A program made the position numbers and the translations under genes. Below the pieces are notes generated by a model. That model ran no database searches, was not told where the DNA came from, and saw only the letters and a list, made by a program, of their open reading frames with translations. Shown piece by piece: positions 51,672-61,261 of a stretch of 64,000 nt of DNA (position 1 is the stretch's first letter; every line of letters starts with the position of its first letter). The DNA is from an uncultured Ruminococcus sp. (GTDB lineage Bacteria; Bacillota; Clostridia; Oscillospirales; Ruminococcaceae): positions 1-64,000 of the forward strand of contig CAJTYV010000013.1 in the NCBI GenBank assembly GCA_910584195.1. Reading direction: 5' to 3'.

Positions 51672-52748
51672 TTAAATCATACGTTTATCATGTAATATCC
51701 TATAAAACGGATCCATAATATGCCGCGGACTATGAATTGGTGACGATGTTCCCTTGGGAACAGAACCATAACTTGAAAATGCAAAATAACTTACATCTTT
51801 AAAATAGTCCTCCAGTTTATTAACGACTTCAGCCTCATTGTGCGTTACAAGGAAATTTCTAATTGCTTTAGTGTTAGATTTCCATTTTTTAGAATCAAAT
51901 TTTCTATTGACTCCAAGAACAGAAGATAAATCACTGCCGTTACAGCCAATAGAAAAACCCGGAGGGCACAAATCAGCCTGCTCTACATAATCCCATTTAG
52001 ATATGCCAACCATAAATGGAATCTTCCTTCCATATTTTCCACGCTTATTGTCAACAGCATTAATAATATTTTCTATAGCGTTTATATTCGGCTCATCATC
52101 GGTTTCATCTCTAACTTCCACACCCTTAGATTTTAATTCATCTTTAATACCGGGAATGTTAAGTAAATCAATTAATAGTATTATATAATCGGCACAGAAA
52201 ACATAGTTTAGACCAAGCATCTTATTTAAGTCTTGTGTTTCTTCACCTGGTCGATCTGTTAATGATAAACACAGTTCGTCTTTTCTTCCTTGTACTTTCA
52301 TACTTACAACAGATGAAAAATTATCATTTTCTGGAACAGTTGAATCAAGATCGCCACCATTTTTCATAATATCAAGGGACTTTTTACGCCACTCAATCAA
52401 AGAATGTGATTTTGGAGAAACCAAAACATTTGTTAAATTTGATTGAGAGCTTACAACGTCAAGCAAAAAAGTACTCTTTCCCGAGTTAGCCATACCAGCA
52501 ATAAGAACTATAGCAGTCCTTTCAGGCGGAATAATGTTGTTAGAATTTCTACATCTGTCGGTAGTACACCTTATTATCATTGCACCATTACCACAGGTAC
52601 AAAGAGGAAGTCCTCTGTAATCTACATTAAAGCCCGTATTCTTGTCAGACGCAATTTTTCCACATTTAATGCAGAAATACTCAGTTGGTACATTAATTTT
52701 GCTATAACAATAAGTACAATATTCATGTGGGTATTTTAAATATTTCAT
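51672..52748 (-). CDS. Zinc-ribbon GTPase of the operon
   Basis: A 358-residue protein. Residues 1-66 hold cysteines at 11, 14, 26, 29, 50, 52, 61 and 66 (CTYC, CIKC, CTC, CTTDRC), zinc-ribbon-like. The G domain follows: P-loop GMANSGKST (85-93), G3 DRPGE (165-169), the strand YIILLIDLLNI and G4-like GISKWD (248-253). The end is VSYFAFSSYGSVPKGTSSPI. The type is close to the TRAFAC-like GTPases of predicted NTP-dependent conflict systems (recalled, not searched). It is flanked by the GAP1-like protein gene, its likely partner. Confidence 0.8.
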   Translation of the reverse strand: MKYLKYPHEYCTYCYSKINVPTEYFCIKCGKIASDKNTGFNVDYRGLPLCTCGNGAMIIRCTTDRCRNSNNIIPPERTAIVLIAGMANSGKSTFLLDVVSSQSNLTNVLVSPKSHSLIEWRKKSLDIMKNGGDLDSTVPENDNFSSVVSMKVQGRKDELCLSLTDRPGEETQDLNKMLGLNYVFCADYIILLIDLLNIPGIKDELKSKGVEVRDETDDEPNINAIENIINAVDNKRGKYGRKIPFMVGISKWDYVEQADLCPPGFSIGCNGSDLSSVLGVNRKFDSKKWKSNTKAIRNFLVTHNEAEVVNKLEDYFKDVSYFAFSSYGSVPKGTSSPIHSPRHIMDPFYRILHDKRMI

Positions 52749-52757
52749 ATTGCACTC

Positions 52758-53636
52758 CTAAAATAATGAAATTTTGCTTTTACCAGTTTTAAGTCCTGTT
52801 CGATTGCGAAATAGATAAACCTGCCTTTCGAATGGATCAGCCGCTTCAACTACAACAAATTTCACTTTTCCGGTTGGATTAACTGAAAACGTACCTTGTG
52901 AATCAGGGATAATATTATTACTGCTAAAGACAATATTATCATTTTTATCAAAGCAAGATACTTTTAAAATCGGAATCTTTAAATCTGATTTGTTTTTTAC
53001 TAAAGTAGTATCAATTTTGAATACGTTTGATTTAAACTTAAACAAAATATGATAAATAATACTATGAACAACCAATTGTGTTGCACCTGTAGATGTTTTG
53101 AGCCATCCACATATATATATCATAGGATAAATTGTATCCCTATCGGATGTAATTTTGAAAATTGAATTTTTATATGATTCTTTAGATAAAGTACCTATAT
53201 AAAAACCTGACTCTGTGTCATTTGGTGATTCAGGAAAACGATCAGAACGACATGCAAACTCAACCGTACCATCACCAAATAACTCTGGCCATTCTCTATC
53301 TGCAAAATCTAATAAAATCTCTTTATCAAAAACAAACTTATTTCCTTCTGTTGACAGTCTAATGATTCTTTCAAATTTATTTTTCTGGGGAGTGTAAGTA
53401 AACTCTGAAATTATTTTGTTTGTATACTTTCCACCATCAAGCAATACATAAACGCAAAACACATAATCCTGTTCAAATTCGAGAGCCTTAACCTCAAATT
53501 TCAATGTATTGCCTGATCGTTCAGGAAGGAGTTCGCTTCCATCAGTAATCGATTCTATTTTATCATTTCCCTTTTTCATACATCCTACATACGTTAAGTT
53601 GCCTTCTCCTCCTTCAATATCAATTGAAAAAGACAT
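52758..53636 (-). CDS. Uncharacterised beta-rich protein
   Basis: A 292-residue protein, probably beta sandwiches: LEFEQDYVFCVYVLLDGGKY, IIRLSTEGNKFVFDKEILLD, GTVEFACRSDRFPESPNDTE, LVVHSIIYHILFKFKSNVFK, GKVKFVVVEAADPFERQVYL. No catalytic motif or membrane segment is visible. The LEF..DY.F.VYV stretch is like the end of the upstream protein (LEFGKNYCVSLWED), which suggests a shared FN3-like unit. It lies between the GTPase and the 391-residue protein and may be an adaptor. Confidence 0.5.
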   Translation of the reverse strand: MSFSIDIEGGEGNLTYVGCMKKGNDKIESITDGSELLPERSGNTLKFEVKALEFEQDYVFCVYVLLDGGKYTNKIISEFTYTPQKNKFERIIRLSTEGNKFVFDKEILLDFADREWPELFGDGTVEFACRSDRFPESPNDTESGFYIGTLSKESYKNSIFKITSDRDTIYPMIYICGWLKTSTGATQLVVHSIIYHILFKFKSNVFKIDTTLVKNKSDLKIPILKVSCFDKNDNIVFSSNNIIPDSQGTFSVNPTGKVKFVVVEAADPFERQVYLFRNRTGLKTGKSKISLF

Positions 53637-53678
53637 CGTATCAGAAAAAGGGCATTTTTTTATAGACTTAACTGCAGG

Positions 53679-54854
53679 TCACTTTATACCAGGTGTTACC
53701 CTTGGAAGATCACCAAGTTTTATAGCATCTCCATTTCCCATATCTTCCCATAGCGATACACAATAATTTTTTCCAAATTCAAGACCATTTATTGCTAATG
53801 AAGATATTGATGTGACCTTTATTTTTTTCGACGCTTTAGAGTAATCATCAATATAATTGTTTTCATTTACTACAGCAAAAATATCGCCATTCACATCTTG
53901 TAAACGGAATTTAAAATTTGCTGTAGTTCCTTTGGTATCACCTTTAGAATTTCTCGGATTTAGGAAAGCAGTATGAACCTTTAAATATTTCATTGCCTTA
54001 TTAAGCATAGATTCACTAATATTGCAAGAAATAAATTCGTAAACTTCACGATTTATCGATCTGATAGAAGATTTGCTGTACCACCGTGCAAGAACTTGAA
54101 CCATCTTAAATTCTCTATACTTTTCATATTCAACCCAAAAATCGTCCTTAATTTTGTTAACCAATTCACGAGCATCTATAATACCTGCCGATTTACAGCC
54201 CTTACAGGTCTCTAAATGCTTAATGAATTCTTCCTTTGTAGGAACAACTCCAAGCCCCAAATGGAATTTCAAAAAGTCATATATTGTAAGATAGTGAAGT
54301 CTTTTCTTCGTCCCACTATAATCGGCAATCTCAAGTTTTTCTTCTATTTGCTTAAATTCATTTATGATAGCAAAATCAACCGACATTTGCTTAGTAAACG
54401 TATTTTCATCGTCATAGAGTTGTTTACCGCCTACAAGAGATATAATTTTAACAGTTATACCATGTTTTCTTAAAACTTCCCTTATGAATTCCTCTGCGCA
54501 ACCATCTTTGATTTTCCACGGAGTCGCTGTACCTAATTCCAAAGTTACATCTGGGAACATATATGTTCCCTTGGATATTGAGGATTTTATTAATTCCCAT
54601 TCGTCCGCTGTCACTCCACCTTTTGCTCCTAAGATACCGTAAACTCTAACCACAACTTCTTCAAATATTCTTCGAGCTTCTACATATTCATCAGAAAGCG
54701 TTGCTTCTGTAATTTTCCGAGCATCTGGATTTTCAAGATTTTTTGCAACCCTTCGATATACACCAGCAGCCTTGGTTGGAACAGGTACGATCTTTTCGGA
54801 TATAAGTGATTTACTTTCTATGTAAACATTTACATCGTTACTATAACGAATCAA
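53679..54854 (-). CDS. Uncharacterised system protein
   Basis: A 391-residue protein I cannot assign. The N-terminal ~130 residues (RRVAKNLENPDARKITEATL, EARRIFEEVVVRVYGILGAK, ISKGTYMFPDVTLELGTATP) are helical. A middle segment has CKGCKSAGIIDARELVNKI with three cysteines. The C-terminal ~100 residues (NFKFRLQDVNGDIFAVVNEN, ISSLAINGLEFGKNYCVSLW) look like a small beta sandwich. It sits directly downstream of the Hsp70-vWA gene, whose stop is 34 bases away, so it could be its client or adaptor. Confidence 0.5.
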   Translation of the reverse strand: MIRYSNDVNVYIESKSLISEKIVPVPTKAAGVYRRVAKNLENPDARKITEATLSDEYVEARRIFEEVVVRVYGILGAKGGVTADEWELIKSSISKGTYMFPDVTLELGTATPWKIKDGCAEEFIREVLRKHGITVKIISLVGGKQLYDDENTFTKQMSVDFAIINEFKQIEEKLEIADYSGTKKRLHYLTIYDFLKFHLGLGVVPTKEEFIKHLETCKGCKSAGIIDARELVNKIKDDFWVEYEKYREFKMVQVLARWYSKSSIRSINREVYEFISCNISESMLNKAMKYLKVHTAFLNPRNSKGDTKGTTANFKFRLQDVNGDIFAVVNENNYIDDYSKASKKIKVTSISSLAINGLEFGKNYCVSLWEDMGNGDAIKLGDLPRVTPGIK

Positions 54855-54887
54855 TTCATCTTATCTCCTCTCACTTATGCACGCATT

Positions 54888-57128
54888 TTATGTTAAACTA
54901 AAATCTTGTGTGCTTAATACTTCTGCAATATTGTTTAATGATTCTCCAACTTGTGAGATATCACCAACACCAGAAAATTCTTGTAAGGTAGCAAGCTTTT
55001 TAATAAAATCTTCTTTTGCAGATCCAAACCCTTGAACAATTATCTCAATATTTTCAGAGATGTATCTTGATTTAGCTTTGAGTGCCTGTGATGAAGCATT
55101 GCTCTCCCAATATCCATCTGTTAAAACAACAGCATAGGCAAAGTCAAGATTCTCTTCTCTTTTCTTTTCAGCGAGTAAATCAAACATATGATCCATGGGC
55201 TGTGCACGGTTGCCAATACCAGTAACATCAGAAATAATAAGTTCATCGACCGCATTAAATATTATTCTGCTGTCGTGAGTAAGTTCGCAAAAATCCTTAA
55301 TCTTATTTGCGAAGCCCACAATACCAAACGAAACATTATCAAGCGGAAATTTTTCCACAAAATTTTTAATAAATCTTTTGGTCATTCCAATTGCTGTGAA
55401 TTTCATCTTTGAGGCAAGTGCATTATTAGCACTATATCTTTCAGATTCTACATTTTCTAAAAATTCAACAATCCTCTGTGCTTCCTCAAGTTCATCATAA
55501 TCAAGAGTTTTATCATCAATTCGGTTCATGAAATCCTTGAATTCAGGAATATCGGTGCAAAGTTCCTGCATACTTCCTGACAAATCAATTGCAATCATAA
55601 ATGCGCCCTTGGCAGGTACGGCAATAGGTTCTGGGTCAAAAGAACGGTCACAAAAATCTGAAACCTTAGAAACAACTAATCTTCGACCATTTTGTTCAGC
55701 ACTTATATCTACTGTTCCATCAAGATTATGGAAATATGTAACGTGAAATGGTTCATTTGGAGTAATACCAATCACCTGATATTTTCCAATTATAGCCTCT
55801 GGATCAGGCAGGGAATCCGACTCCCACTGGGTCAGGTAAACATCTTGTGTATCAGAATTCAACTTAAATGCTTTCGTCATTCGTGCATCCTTAAGTGAAG
55901 TGTTTTTAGATATCATTATTTCGTTATAATATATCCTGCATTTTTCGCCATTAAAATCTCCTTCTCTGGCAACTATTAAACCGAGAGAATGTGAATTTAC
56001 ATCTTCTACTTGTTTATCCCCAACGGTGAGTACAAAATTGAAATTGCCTGCATCAAGTGTAAAAGAACTCATAGATTTGGCAATAGAATCAGCAAATAAC
56101 GCAGCACCCAGTGCAACCGCTTCATCAGGAGATATACCACGAAGTGCTGGTTTTCCAAACATTTCCTTGATATAATCTTCAACCATTGGCATTCTTGTAG
56201 AACCGCCAACAAGAATTACATCATCAATATCTGCCCATGATAGATCGTTTTCTTCAAACATTTTTTCAACAAGACTTCCGGTTCGTTCCAGCGTTCTTCT
56301 CGTTCTTTGTCTGAATTCAACTTCTGACAAGGTAAAAATGCTACTGTTACCTTCATACTTAATGCGAATATCTGCTTTTTCCTTAGTTGTAAGATTTCTT
56401 TTCAATTTCTCTGCATCAACCATTATTGCATCCATTTGTTCAGAATCCATTGAGAAATTATCTCCAAACTTCTCTTCAAATTGTTCAGCAGCCCAAAGAC
56501 ATATTTCATTATCCCAGTCCTTGCCGCCTAACTGAAAATTTCCAATCGTTGCAACAATTTTAATTTTATCCTTTGTAATGTGTGCTACTGAAACATCGAA
56601 GGTTCCACCGCCAAGATCGTATACAAGAATATTTTTATTTTCAGCTTTATCAAGACCATATGCAATAGCAGCTGCTGTAGGCTCATTAACCATATGAAGA
56701 ACTTTAATCCCTGCTTTTTCTGCTGCTTTCTTCGTATTACTTTTTTCATGTTCTGAAAAATAGGCAGGAACGGTAATAACTGCACCATCAATTTTTCTTC
56801 CCATTACTTCTTCTGTACGACGTGCAAGCTCCTTAAGAAAAATTGACGAAAGTTCTATAGAAGAATATGCCTTACCGTCTTCAAGGTAATAATTTGCCAT
56901 ATCTTCGCCCATTGTTCTCTTATAGAATGTAGCAACTTTACTTCTATGCTTTTGCTCATCTTTCGCATCGACTCCGATAAGCAGTTCGCCATCACCACCA
57001 ATATATACTGCTGACGGCGTTGTGACACTGCCCTGCGTAGTCTGAATAATCTGCGGAACGCCTTTATCATTCACAAATGCCGCAGCCGAATACGTAGTTC
57101 CAAGATCTATTCCAATATAAAAGCCCAT
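54888..57128 (-). CDS. Hsp70-vWA fusion protein
   Basis: A 746-residue fusion. Residues 1-370 form an Hsp70 nucleotide-binding domain: GIDLGTTYSAAAFVND, VITVPAYFSEHEKSNTKKAA, VYDLGGGTFDVSVAHI, QLGGKDWDNEI and VILVGGSTRMPMVEDYIKEM. A beta-rich part (about 375-500) stands where the substrate-binding domain would be. A von Willebrand A domain ends the protein: MIDAS IAIDLSGSMQ (about 508-517), FGIVGFANKI and VVLTDGYW (about 670). vWA domains usually recruit partners through a metal site. Here this may replace peptide-lid binding, so the chaperone part could act as a switch. Confidence 0.88.
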   Translation of the reverse strand: MGFYIGIDLGTTYSAAAFVNDKGVPQIIQTTQGSVTTPSAVYIGGDGELLIGVDAKDEQKHRSKVATFYKRTMGEDMANYYLEDGKAYSSIELSSIFLKELARRTEEVMGRKIDGAVITVPAYFSEHEKSNTKKAAEKAGIKVLHMVNEPTAAAIAYGLDKAENKNILVYDLGGGTFDVSVAHITKDKIKIVATIGNFQLGGKDWDNEICLWAAEQFEEKFGDNFSMDSEQMDAIMVDAEKLKRNLTTKEKADIRIKYEGNSSIFTLSEVEFRQRTRRTLERTGSLVEKMFEENDLSWADIDDVILVGGSTRMPMVEDYIKEMFGKPALRGISPDEAVALGAALFADSIAKSMSSFTLDAGNFNFVLTVGDKQVEDVNSHSLGLIVAREGDFNGEKCRIYYNEIMISKNTSLKDARMTKAFKLNSDTQDVYLTQWESDSLPDPEAIIGKYQVIGITPNEPFHVTYFHNLDGTVDISAEQNGRRLVVSKVSDFCDRSFDPEPIAVPAKGAFMIAIDLSGSMQELCTDIPEFKDFMNRIDDKTLDYDELEEAQRIVEFLENVESERYSANNALASKMKFTAIGMTKRFIKNFVEKFPLDNVSFGIVGFANKIKDFCELTHDSRIIFNAVDELIISDVTGIGNRAQPMDHMFDLLAEKKREENLDFAYAVVLTDGYWESNASSQALKAKSRYISENIEIIVQGFGSAKEDFIKKLATLQEFSGVGDISQVGESLNNIAEVLSTQDFSLT

Positions 57129-57189
57129 TTTTGTACTCCTTTACACGAGCAATGCTATATTTAAAACAGCACCATATCGTCCTTCATTA

Positions 57190-58779
57190 TTAGTCGGCTG
57201 ATTTGGCATCAGCCATAGCTTCAAGATCAATTGCCACTCCATTAGGGTCAGTAGCTGTAAGTTTCAGTAGTCCCTCATCATCAATAGTCATGTGAATATG
57301 CATTTTTGCACCGTCTGGCAAACCTTTACTAATCTCACCGCCCTGTTTCTGCATTTCCTTCAAGTCCGCCTCATCGTTATCAGGTGATACAAACTTTTCT
57401 TCAAGTCTATGCTCAAACAAACTGAGTTCTACATGACCCGCTGCAATGGCTTCATTGGAAAGAGGAATATCAAGGTCTGATGTTGTTGGAAGTTCATTTC
57501 CACGCATGAGGAGTGTCATAATCATGGGAGTACCATTAGAAAGACCTCTAATACCAATCGAACTTACCGACACCTTCTTAATGGTAGGTACACCAGATGG
57601 AAGTTCAATAACCGTTCCGTCCTCCTGAACATAGCCTGTTGGAAGAACGAATCCTTCAGAAGGCTGATCATTTTCTCCACCAATTGTAGGAACAGAACTC
57701 TCAGAAACTTTTCCAATAATTGCTTTAGCATAATAAGCTGCGCCCTTTGAAACAGCCATATTCGGATCCATAGGATTAGGAATTTCAAGGTCGGAAAACT
57801 CAGAAATCAAACGTTGCTGAACCTGCGGCATATAGCTTGAACCTCCAACAAGAAGAATCTTTGTAATCTTGCTACCTTTTGCTTCAGCCTTTTCCTTAAC
57901 AGACTTTGTTGTTTCAATAGTTCTGTCAAGAAGATCTTTGGTTTTTTCTTCAAACTCTGCACGAGTTACTTCAAACTCATATTTTGTACCTTCAATTCTA
58001 AGTTTTACATTCGTAGTTTCTCTGGGAGTGAGGGTTTTCTTAGCTTTTTCAGCAGCCGCCTGAATTTCTGCTGTATCCTCATCCTCAAGGTTGCTGATAT
58101 CAACACCTTTTTCAGTCAGTTTTTCTTTAATAATATCCTGCATACGAGTGTCCCAGTCTTTACCGCCAAGCTGATAATCACCATCAACAACAAAACAATT
58201 GTAGTTATAGCCATTAATTTCAACTGCTACTACATCAAATGTACCGCCGCCAAGATCATATACGAGAACAGTTTCATTCTTGTCACCCTTATATCCATAA
58301 TAAACAGCAGCTGCTGTAGGCTCTTCAATAAGGAAGACATCTTTAAAACCTGCTTTTTCAGCAGCCTCTTTTGTAGACTGTTTTTCTTCAGGTCCAAAAT
58401 AAGCTGGAACAGTAATTACTACCATTTCAATGCTTGAGTCTGTTGCGTCCGATGCATATTTTGCAAGGTATCTGAGGACTTCCGCTGAAAGATCAATAGC
58501 GGTAGTTTTCTTGTCAAAATTTTCACCGTAGTAAATTGTTGCATGTCCATTTCCCATTTCACGCTTGAAGAAATCAAGAACACTGTGCGGATAAAAAACT
58601 TTATTATCCTTGGCAACCTGACCAACGGTAGGATTAACATCTGACAAATCTACAACTGAAGGCGTAATCATATCACCATCTTCATTGCTGCAGGTCTGAA
58701 TAAGAAGATTTTCGTCAAGATAAGAAATCACACTATAAGTTGTGCCCAGATCAATTCCGAATATATATTTTGATTCCAT
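57190..58779 (-). CDS. DnaK-like Hsp70, lid-less
   Basis: A 529-residue Hsp70. The nucleotide-binding domain is complete: FGIDLGTTYSVISYLDEN (7-24), VITVPAYFGPEEKQSTKEAA, LIEEPTAAAVYYGY, LVYDLGGGTFDVVAVEI, GGKDWDTRMQD and ILLVGGSSYMPQVQQRLI. A beta substrate-binding part follows (ISSIGIRGLSNGTP..., IHMTIDDEGLLKLTATDPNG). The protein stops about 100 residues earlier than ordinary DnaK (about 610), which removes the helical lid, and shows none of the usual C-terminal peptide. It is clearly a system-specific paralog, encoded with its own GrpE-like factor. Confidence 0.88.
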   Translation of the reverse strand: MESKYIFGIDLGTTYSVISYLDENLLIQTCSNEDGDMITPSVVDLSDVNPTVGQVAKDNKVFYPHSVLDFFKREMGNGHATIYYGENFDKKTTAIDLSAEVLRYLAKYASDATDSSIEMVVITVPAYFGPEEKQSTKEAAEKAGFKDVFLIEEPTAAAVYYGYKGDKNETVLVYDLGGGTFDVVAVEINGYNYNCFVVDGDYQLGGKDWDTRMQDIIKEKLTEKGVDISNLEDEDTAEIQAAAEKAKKTLTPRETTNVKLRIEGTKYEFEVTRAEFEEKTKDLLDRTIETTKSVKEKAEAKGSKITKILLVGGSSYMPQVQQRLISEFSDLEIPNPMDPNMAVSKGAAYYAKAIIGKVSESSVPTIGGENDQPSEGFVLPTGYVQEDGTVIELPSGVPTIKKVSVSSIGIRGLSNGTPMIMTLLMRGNELPTTSDLDIPLSNEAIAAGHVELSLFEHRLEEKFVSPDNDEADLKEMQKQGGEISKGLPDGAKMHIHMTIDDEGLLKLTATDPNGVAIDLEAMADAKSAD

Positions 58780-58799
58780 AACAATACTCCTTTTACTTA

Positions 58800-59684
58800 T
58801 CAGCCTTGATTAACTGTTTTTTCAGTTTCTTCCATTAACGCACCTAAAATAGGCTCACGATATTGATATACATTCACACATGCTCGTTCAACAATTTTTC
58901 CATCAATAGAGTGTACGAGCGTCTTTCGTGTCTTGGCGATTGTCTTATCTAAGCTTATATCATCTGTAGGTACAGTTTTAACAGGCTTGTGAATCCTCGG
59001 GTCATATTTATCTCCAACAGATACTGTTTCAACTTCAACGCCATAGTGTTTAAACACTTTTGAAATTGCTTGAACATAATCCAAAAGCAAATTCTTCGTT
59101 TCATCGTTAGCACCGAATGCATCAAGGTTCATATCTTCTTGAATGTCAAAGAATTCAACAAGAATTGGATTAACAATTCTTCTATAAAGGTTATCCTTGT
59201 ATTCATTAATCTGTGTATTGAGATTATTTTCAATCTCCTCGTGCATATCTGCAAGTTTACGAAGTGTTGATATGCGAGCATCTACATCACATATAGAAGA
59301 TTTAATCTTTCCAATTTCAGCTAAAACAACATTATTCGACTCGACAAGTGCAACTCTAAGCTGTTCTTCGTTTAAAATGCGCTCAGCTTCATGTTGTGTT
59401 TCCAATTCTGTTTGTAATGTTTCATCCTCAATAACCTTATCTGCAATAGGAGAGTCGCACAGATTTTGTGCTATGTTGTCTTCTGCATCAGTGTCAATTA
59501 TTTCATTCTGAATGCTTGACAAATCAGAATCATTAAGTGTGACAGGAACTTTTTCTTCAGCTTTTGATTCTATTATGTCAGTAGTTTCTGTAACTTCTGG
59601 TGGTACAATAACTGGTTCATATTCTGTCGTAACCGCCTCAATTTCAATGTTATCAGGTTTTGCTTCAAAATTAACCTCATTCAT
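58800..59684 (-). CDS. GrpE-like nucleotide exchange factor
   Basis: A 294-residue protein. A long acidic N-terminal stretch (1-130, many Glu/Asp/Thr) precedes a coiled coil (VDARISTLRKLADMHEEIEN ... NEYKDNLYRRIVNPILVEFF). A C-terminal part follows the GrpE beta domain: SVGDKYDPRIHKPVKTVPTD, KTIAKTRKTLVHSIDGKIVE and RACVNVYQYRE. In GrpE the motif is F-D-P..H-..-V...-D....T-I....-GY...-V-x-R-P-A-V-x-V, and here R-A replaces R-P-A. It stands directly upstream of the two Hsp70 genes, so it likely recharges them with ATP. Confidence 0.75.
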   Translation of the reverse strand: MNEVNFEAKPDNIEIEAVTTEYEPVIVPPEVTETTDIIESKAEEKVPVTLNDSDLSSIQNEIIDTDAEDNIAQNLCDSPIADKVIEDETLQTELETQHEAERILNEEQLRVALVESNNVVLAEIGKIKSSICDVDARISTLRKLADMHEEIENNLNTQINEYKDNLYRRIVNPILVEFFDIQEDMNLDAFGANDETKNLLLDYVQAISKVFKHYGVEVETVSVGDKYDPRIHKPVKTVPTDDISLDKTIAKTRKTLVHSIDGKIVERACVNVYQYREPILGALMEETEKTVNQG

Positions 59685-59734
59685 TAATATTTCTTCCTTT
59701 CATCGAATCTATTATGATAATTCATCTCGATTCG

Positions 59735-61243
59735 TTATTTATTCCATTCGCAAACAAATCCAAAACTGGAGATAGGAATGTCCCCACCATTGCCATCAGC
59801 GGTTTTTGAAACATCGTCCCATTTGTTTTTTTGCATATTCCATGTTTCAAAATCAACATCTTGTGATGCAACCTTAATATAGTACTCATCCCCCCAATAA
59901 TTATCCGGTTTTTCGTAATCCCAATTGGAATAAGAAAATTCAGAACCATCTGTCCATTTCCAATCTTCCTCGTCATAATAACCGCCAATCCAGATATTAT
60001 ATTTTTCACTATTTTGAATTATTTCTTCAAAGTGTTGCTGCTCTGCAGGACTATTGATAGAAATAAGATGTCCTCCCATAGCTTCACAAGTCCGCTCCGC
60101 CTCGTCTGCATCCATCGGAACGTTAAATAAACAGTACTTATGTCCATCATAAGAAGCGTTAATGCTATCATTTTTCTTCACAAGATCAATCGAATAATCG
60201 GATGAAGTAATTGTTCCATTGATTGGATCTACAATGGCTGTAAAATTCACAAAACCATATGTTGAAGGTTGCTGTATCCATTCTGCGCCTTCAAAATACA
60301 TCTTCATTGATCCATCATCATATTTTTCCACTAAAGAACCCTTCATCATATAGCTTCCCGTTGGTACTGATTGATTGGAATCCGAGCAATAAAACAAAAA
60401 TAGTGCTTCTGTATTATAATCCGAGTCACACTCAGTTATAGTGAAATCAAGTTTTGTATCTCCTTGTCCAGCAGTATAACTTCCAGTATAGCAATTCACA
60501 ATATCTGCTTTTTCAGCAAAATTATCAATCTTAGAAACAGGTTCTGTACTTAAAATCATATCAAAAAGTCCAAAAGACGTACCTCCACTTTTGGGCTCAT
60601 TGTCATAAAAGTATACCTTTAGACTATTAAAGCCTGTTAAATCTAAATTAATTTCAAATGGAATTGTATCTGGCATCAAACTGTAGCTTTGAATAAGTTC
60701 ATCATCCCCCCAGAATTCTAATGTAGTATTAAAATCTGTGGTGTTATAACTTTGAATTAAGCCAAGCTCTCCATATAAACTTTTATATTTACCTCCAATA
60801 TCAAAAGTGCTGTATGCCCAGCTTACTTCATCAGCACCATTCCACCTTGCGATCCATCCTTCTAAACCATGTTCATATGATTGACCATTAATACAAGTAT
60901 TTCCTCTTGTACTTTCATGCTTACCAATTGGATATACGAAGCTATCGCCTTCATTTCCAGTGTATCGGTCAGAATTTATTATAGAGCACTCATCAAGATA
61001 AACTGTGGATTTTAATTTTTCATCTACATCAGTTACGGGCGTTTTATTACTATTATTTTTTGTGTTAAAATTGTCATTTGTATCAGCGGTATCAATAACT
61101 CCACTATCAGATTCAACATTATTTTTCTTTAAATTGATTATCGCAGCAATTGAAATTCCAAGCACAGCAATAATAGAAATGGCAGCAAAAGTTGGTTTAA
61201 TAAAACTACGTATTTTTTGTTTTTGATATAATGACAAACTCAT
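59735..61243 (-). CDS. Membrane protein with NPCBM-like and C-type lectin domains
   Basis: A 502-residue protein with one membrane helix near the start (FAAISIIAVLGISIAAIINL, about 18-38), so that the rest is probably outside the cell. A beta-sandwich of NPCBM type follows (VYLDECSIINSDRYTG, GLEGWIARWNGADEVSWAYS, YKSLYGELGLIQS, LKVYFYDNEPKSGGTSFGLF). The last ~125 residues are a C-type lectin fold (HKYCLFNVPMDADEAERTCE, MGGHLISINSPAEQQHFEEI, IWIGGYYDEEDWKWTDGSEF, FVCEWNK). It may sense glycans or a surface ligand. It is encoded between the pseudo-GTPase genes and grpE. Confidence 0.75.
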   Translation of the reverse strand: MSLSLYQKQKIRSFIKPTFAAISIIAVLGISIAAIINLKKNNVESDSGVIDTADTNDNFNTKNNSNKTPVTDVDEKLKSTVYLDECSIINSDRYTGNEGDSFVYPIGKHESTRGNTCINGQSYEHGLEGWIARWNGADEVSWAYSTFDIGGKYKSLYGELGLIQSYNTTDFNTTLEFWGDDELIQSYSLMPDTIPFEINLDLTGFNSLKVYFYDNEPKSGGTSFGLFDMILSTEPVSKIDNFAEKADIVNCYTGSYTAGQGDTKLDFTITECDSDYNTEALFLFYCSDSNQSVPTGSYMMKGSLVEKYDDGSMKMYFEGAEWIQQPSTYGFVNFTAIVDPINGTITSSDYSIDLVKKNDSINASYDGHKYCLFNVPMDADEAERTCEAMGGHLISINSPAEQQHFEEIIQNSEKYNIWIGGYYDEEDWKWTDGSEFSYSNWDYEKPDNYWGDEYYIKVASQDVDFETWNMQKNKWDDVSKTADGNGGDIPISSFGFVCEWNK

Positions 61244-61261
61244 CAATAACACACCCTTTGC

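Noticed and set aside
59735..61243. A diversity-generating retroelement acting on the lectin domain
   Set aside because: No reverse transcriptase, accessory Avd gene or template repeat is present in the window.
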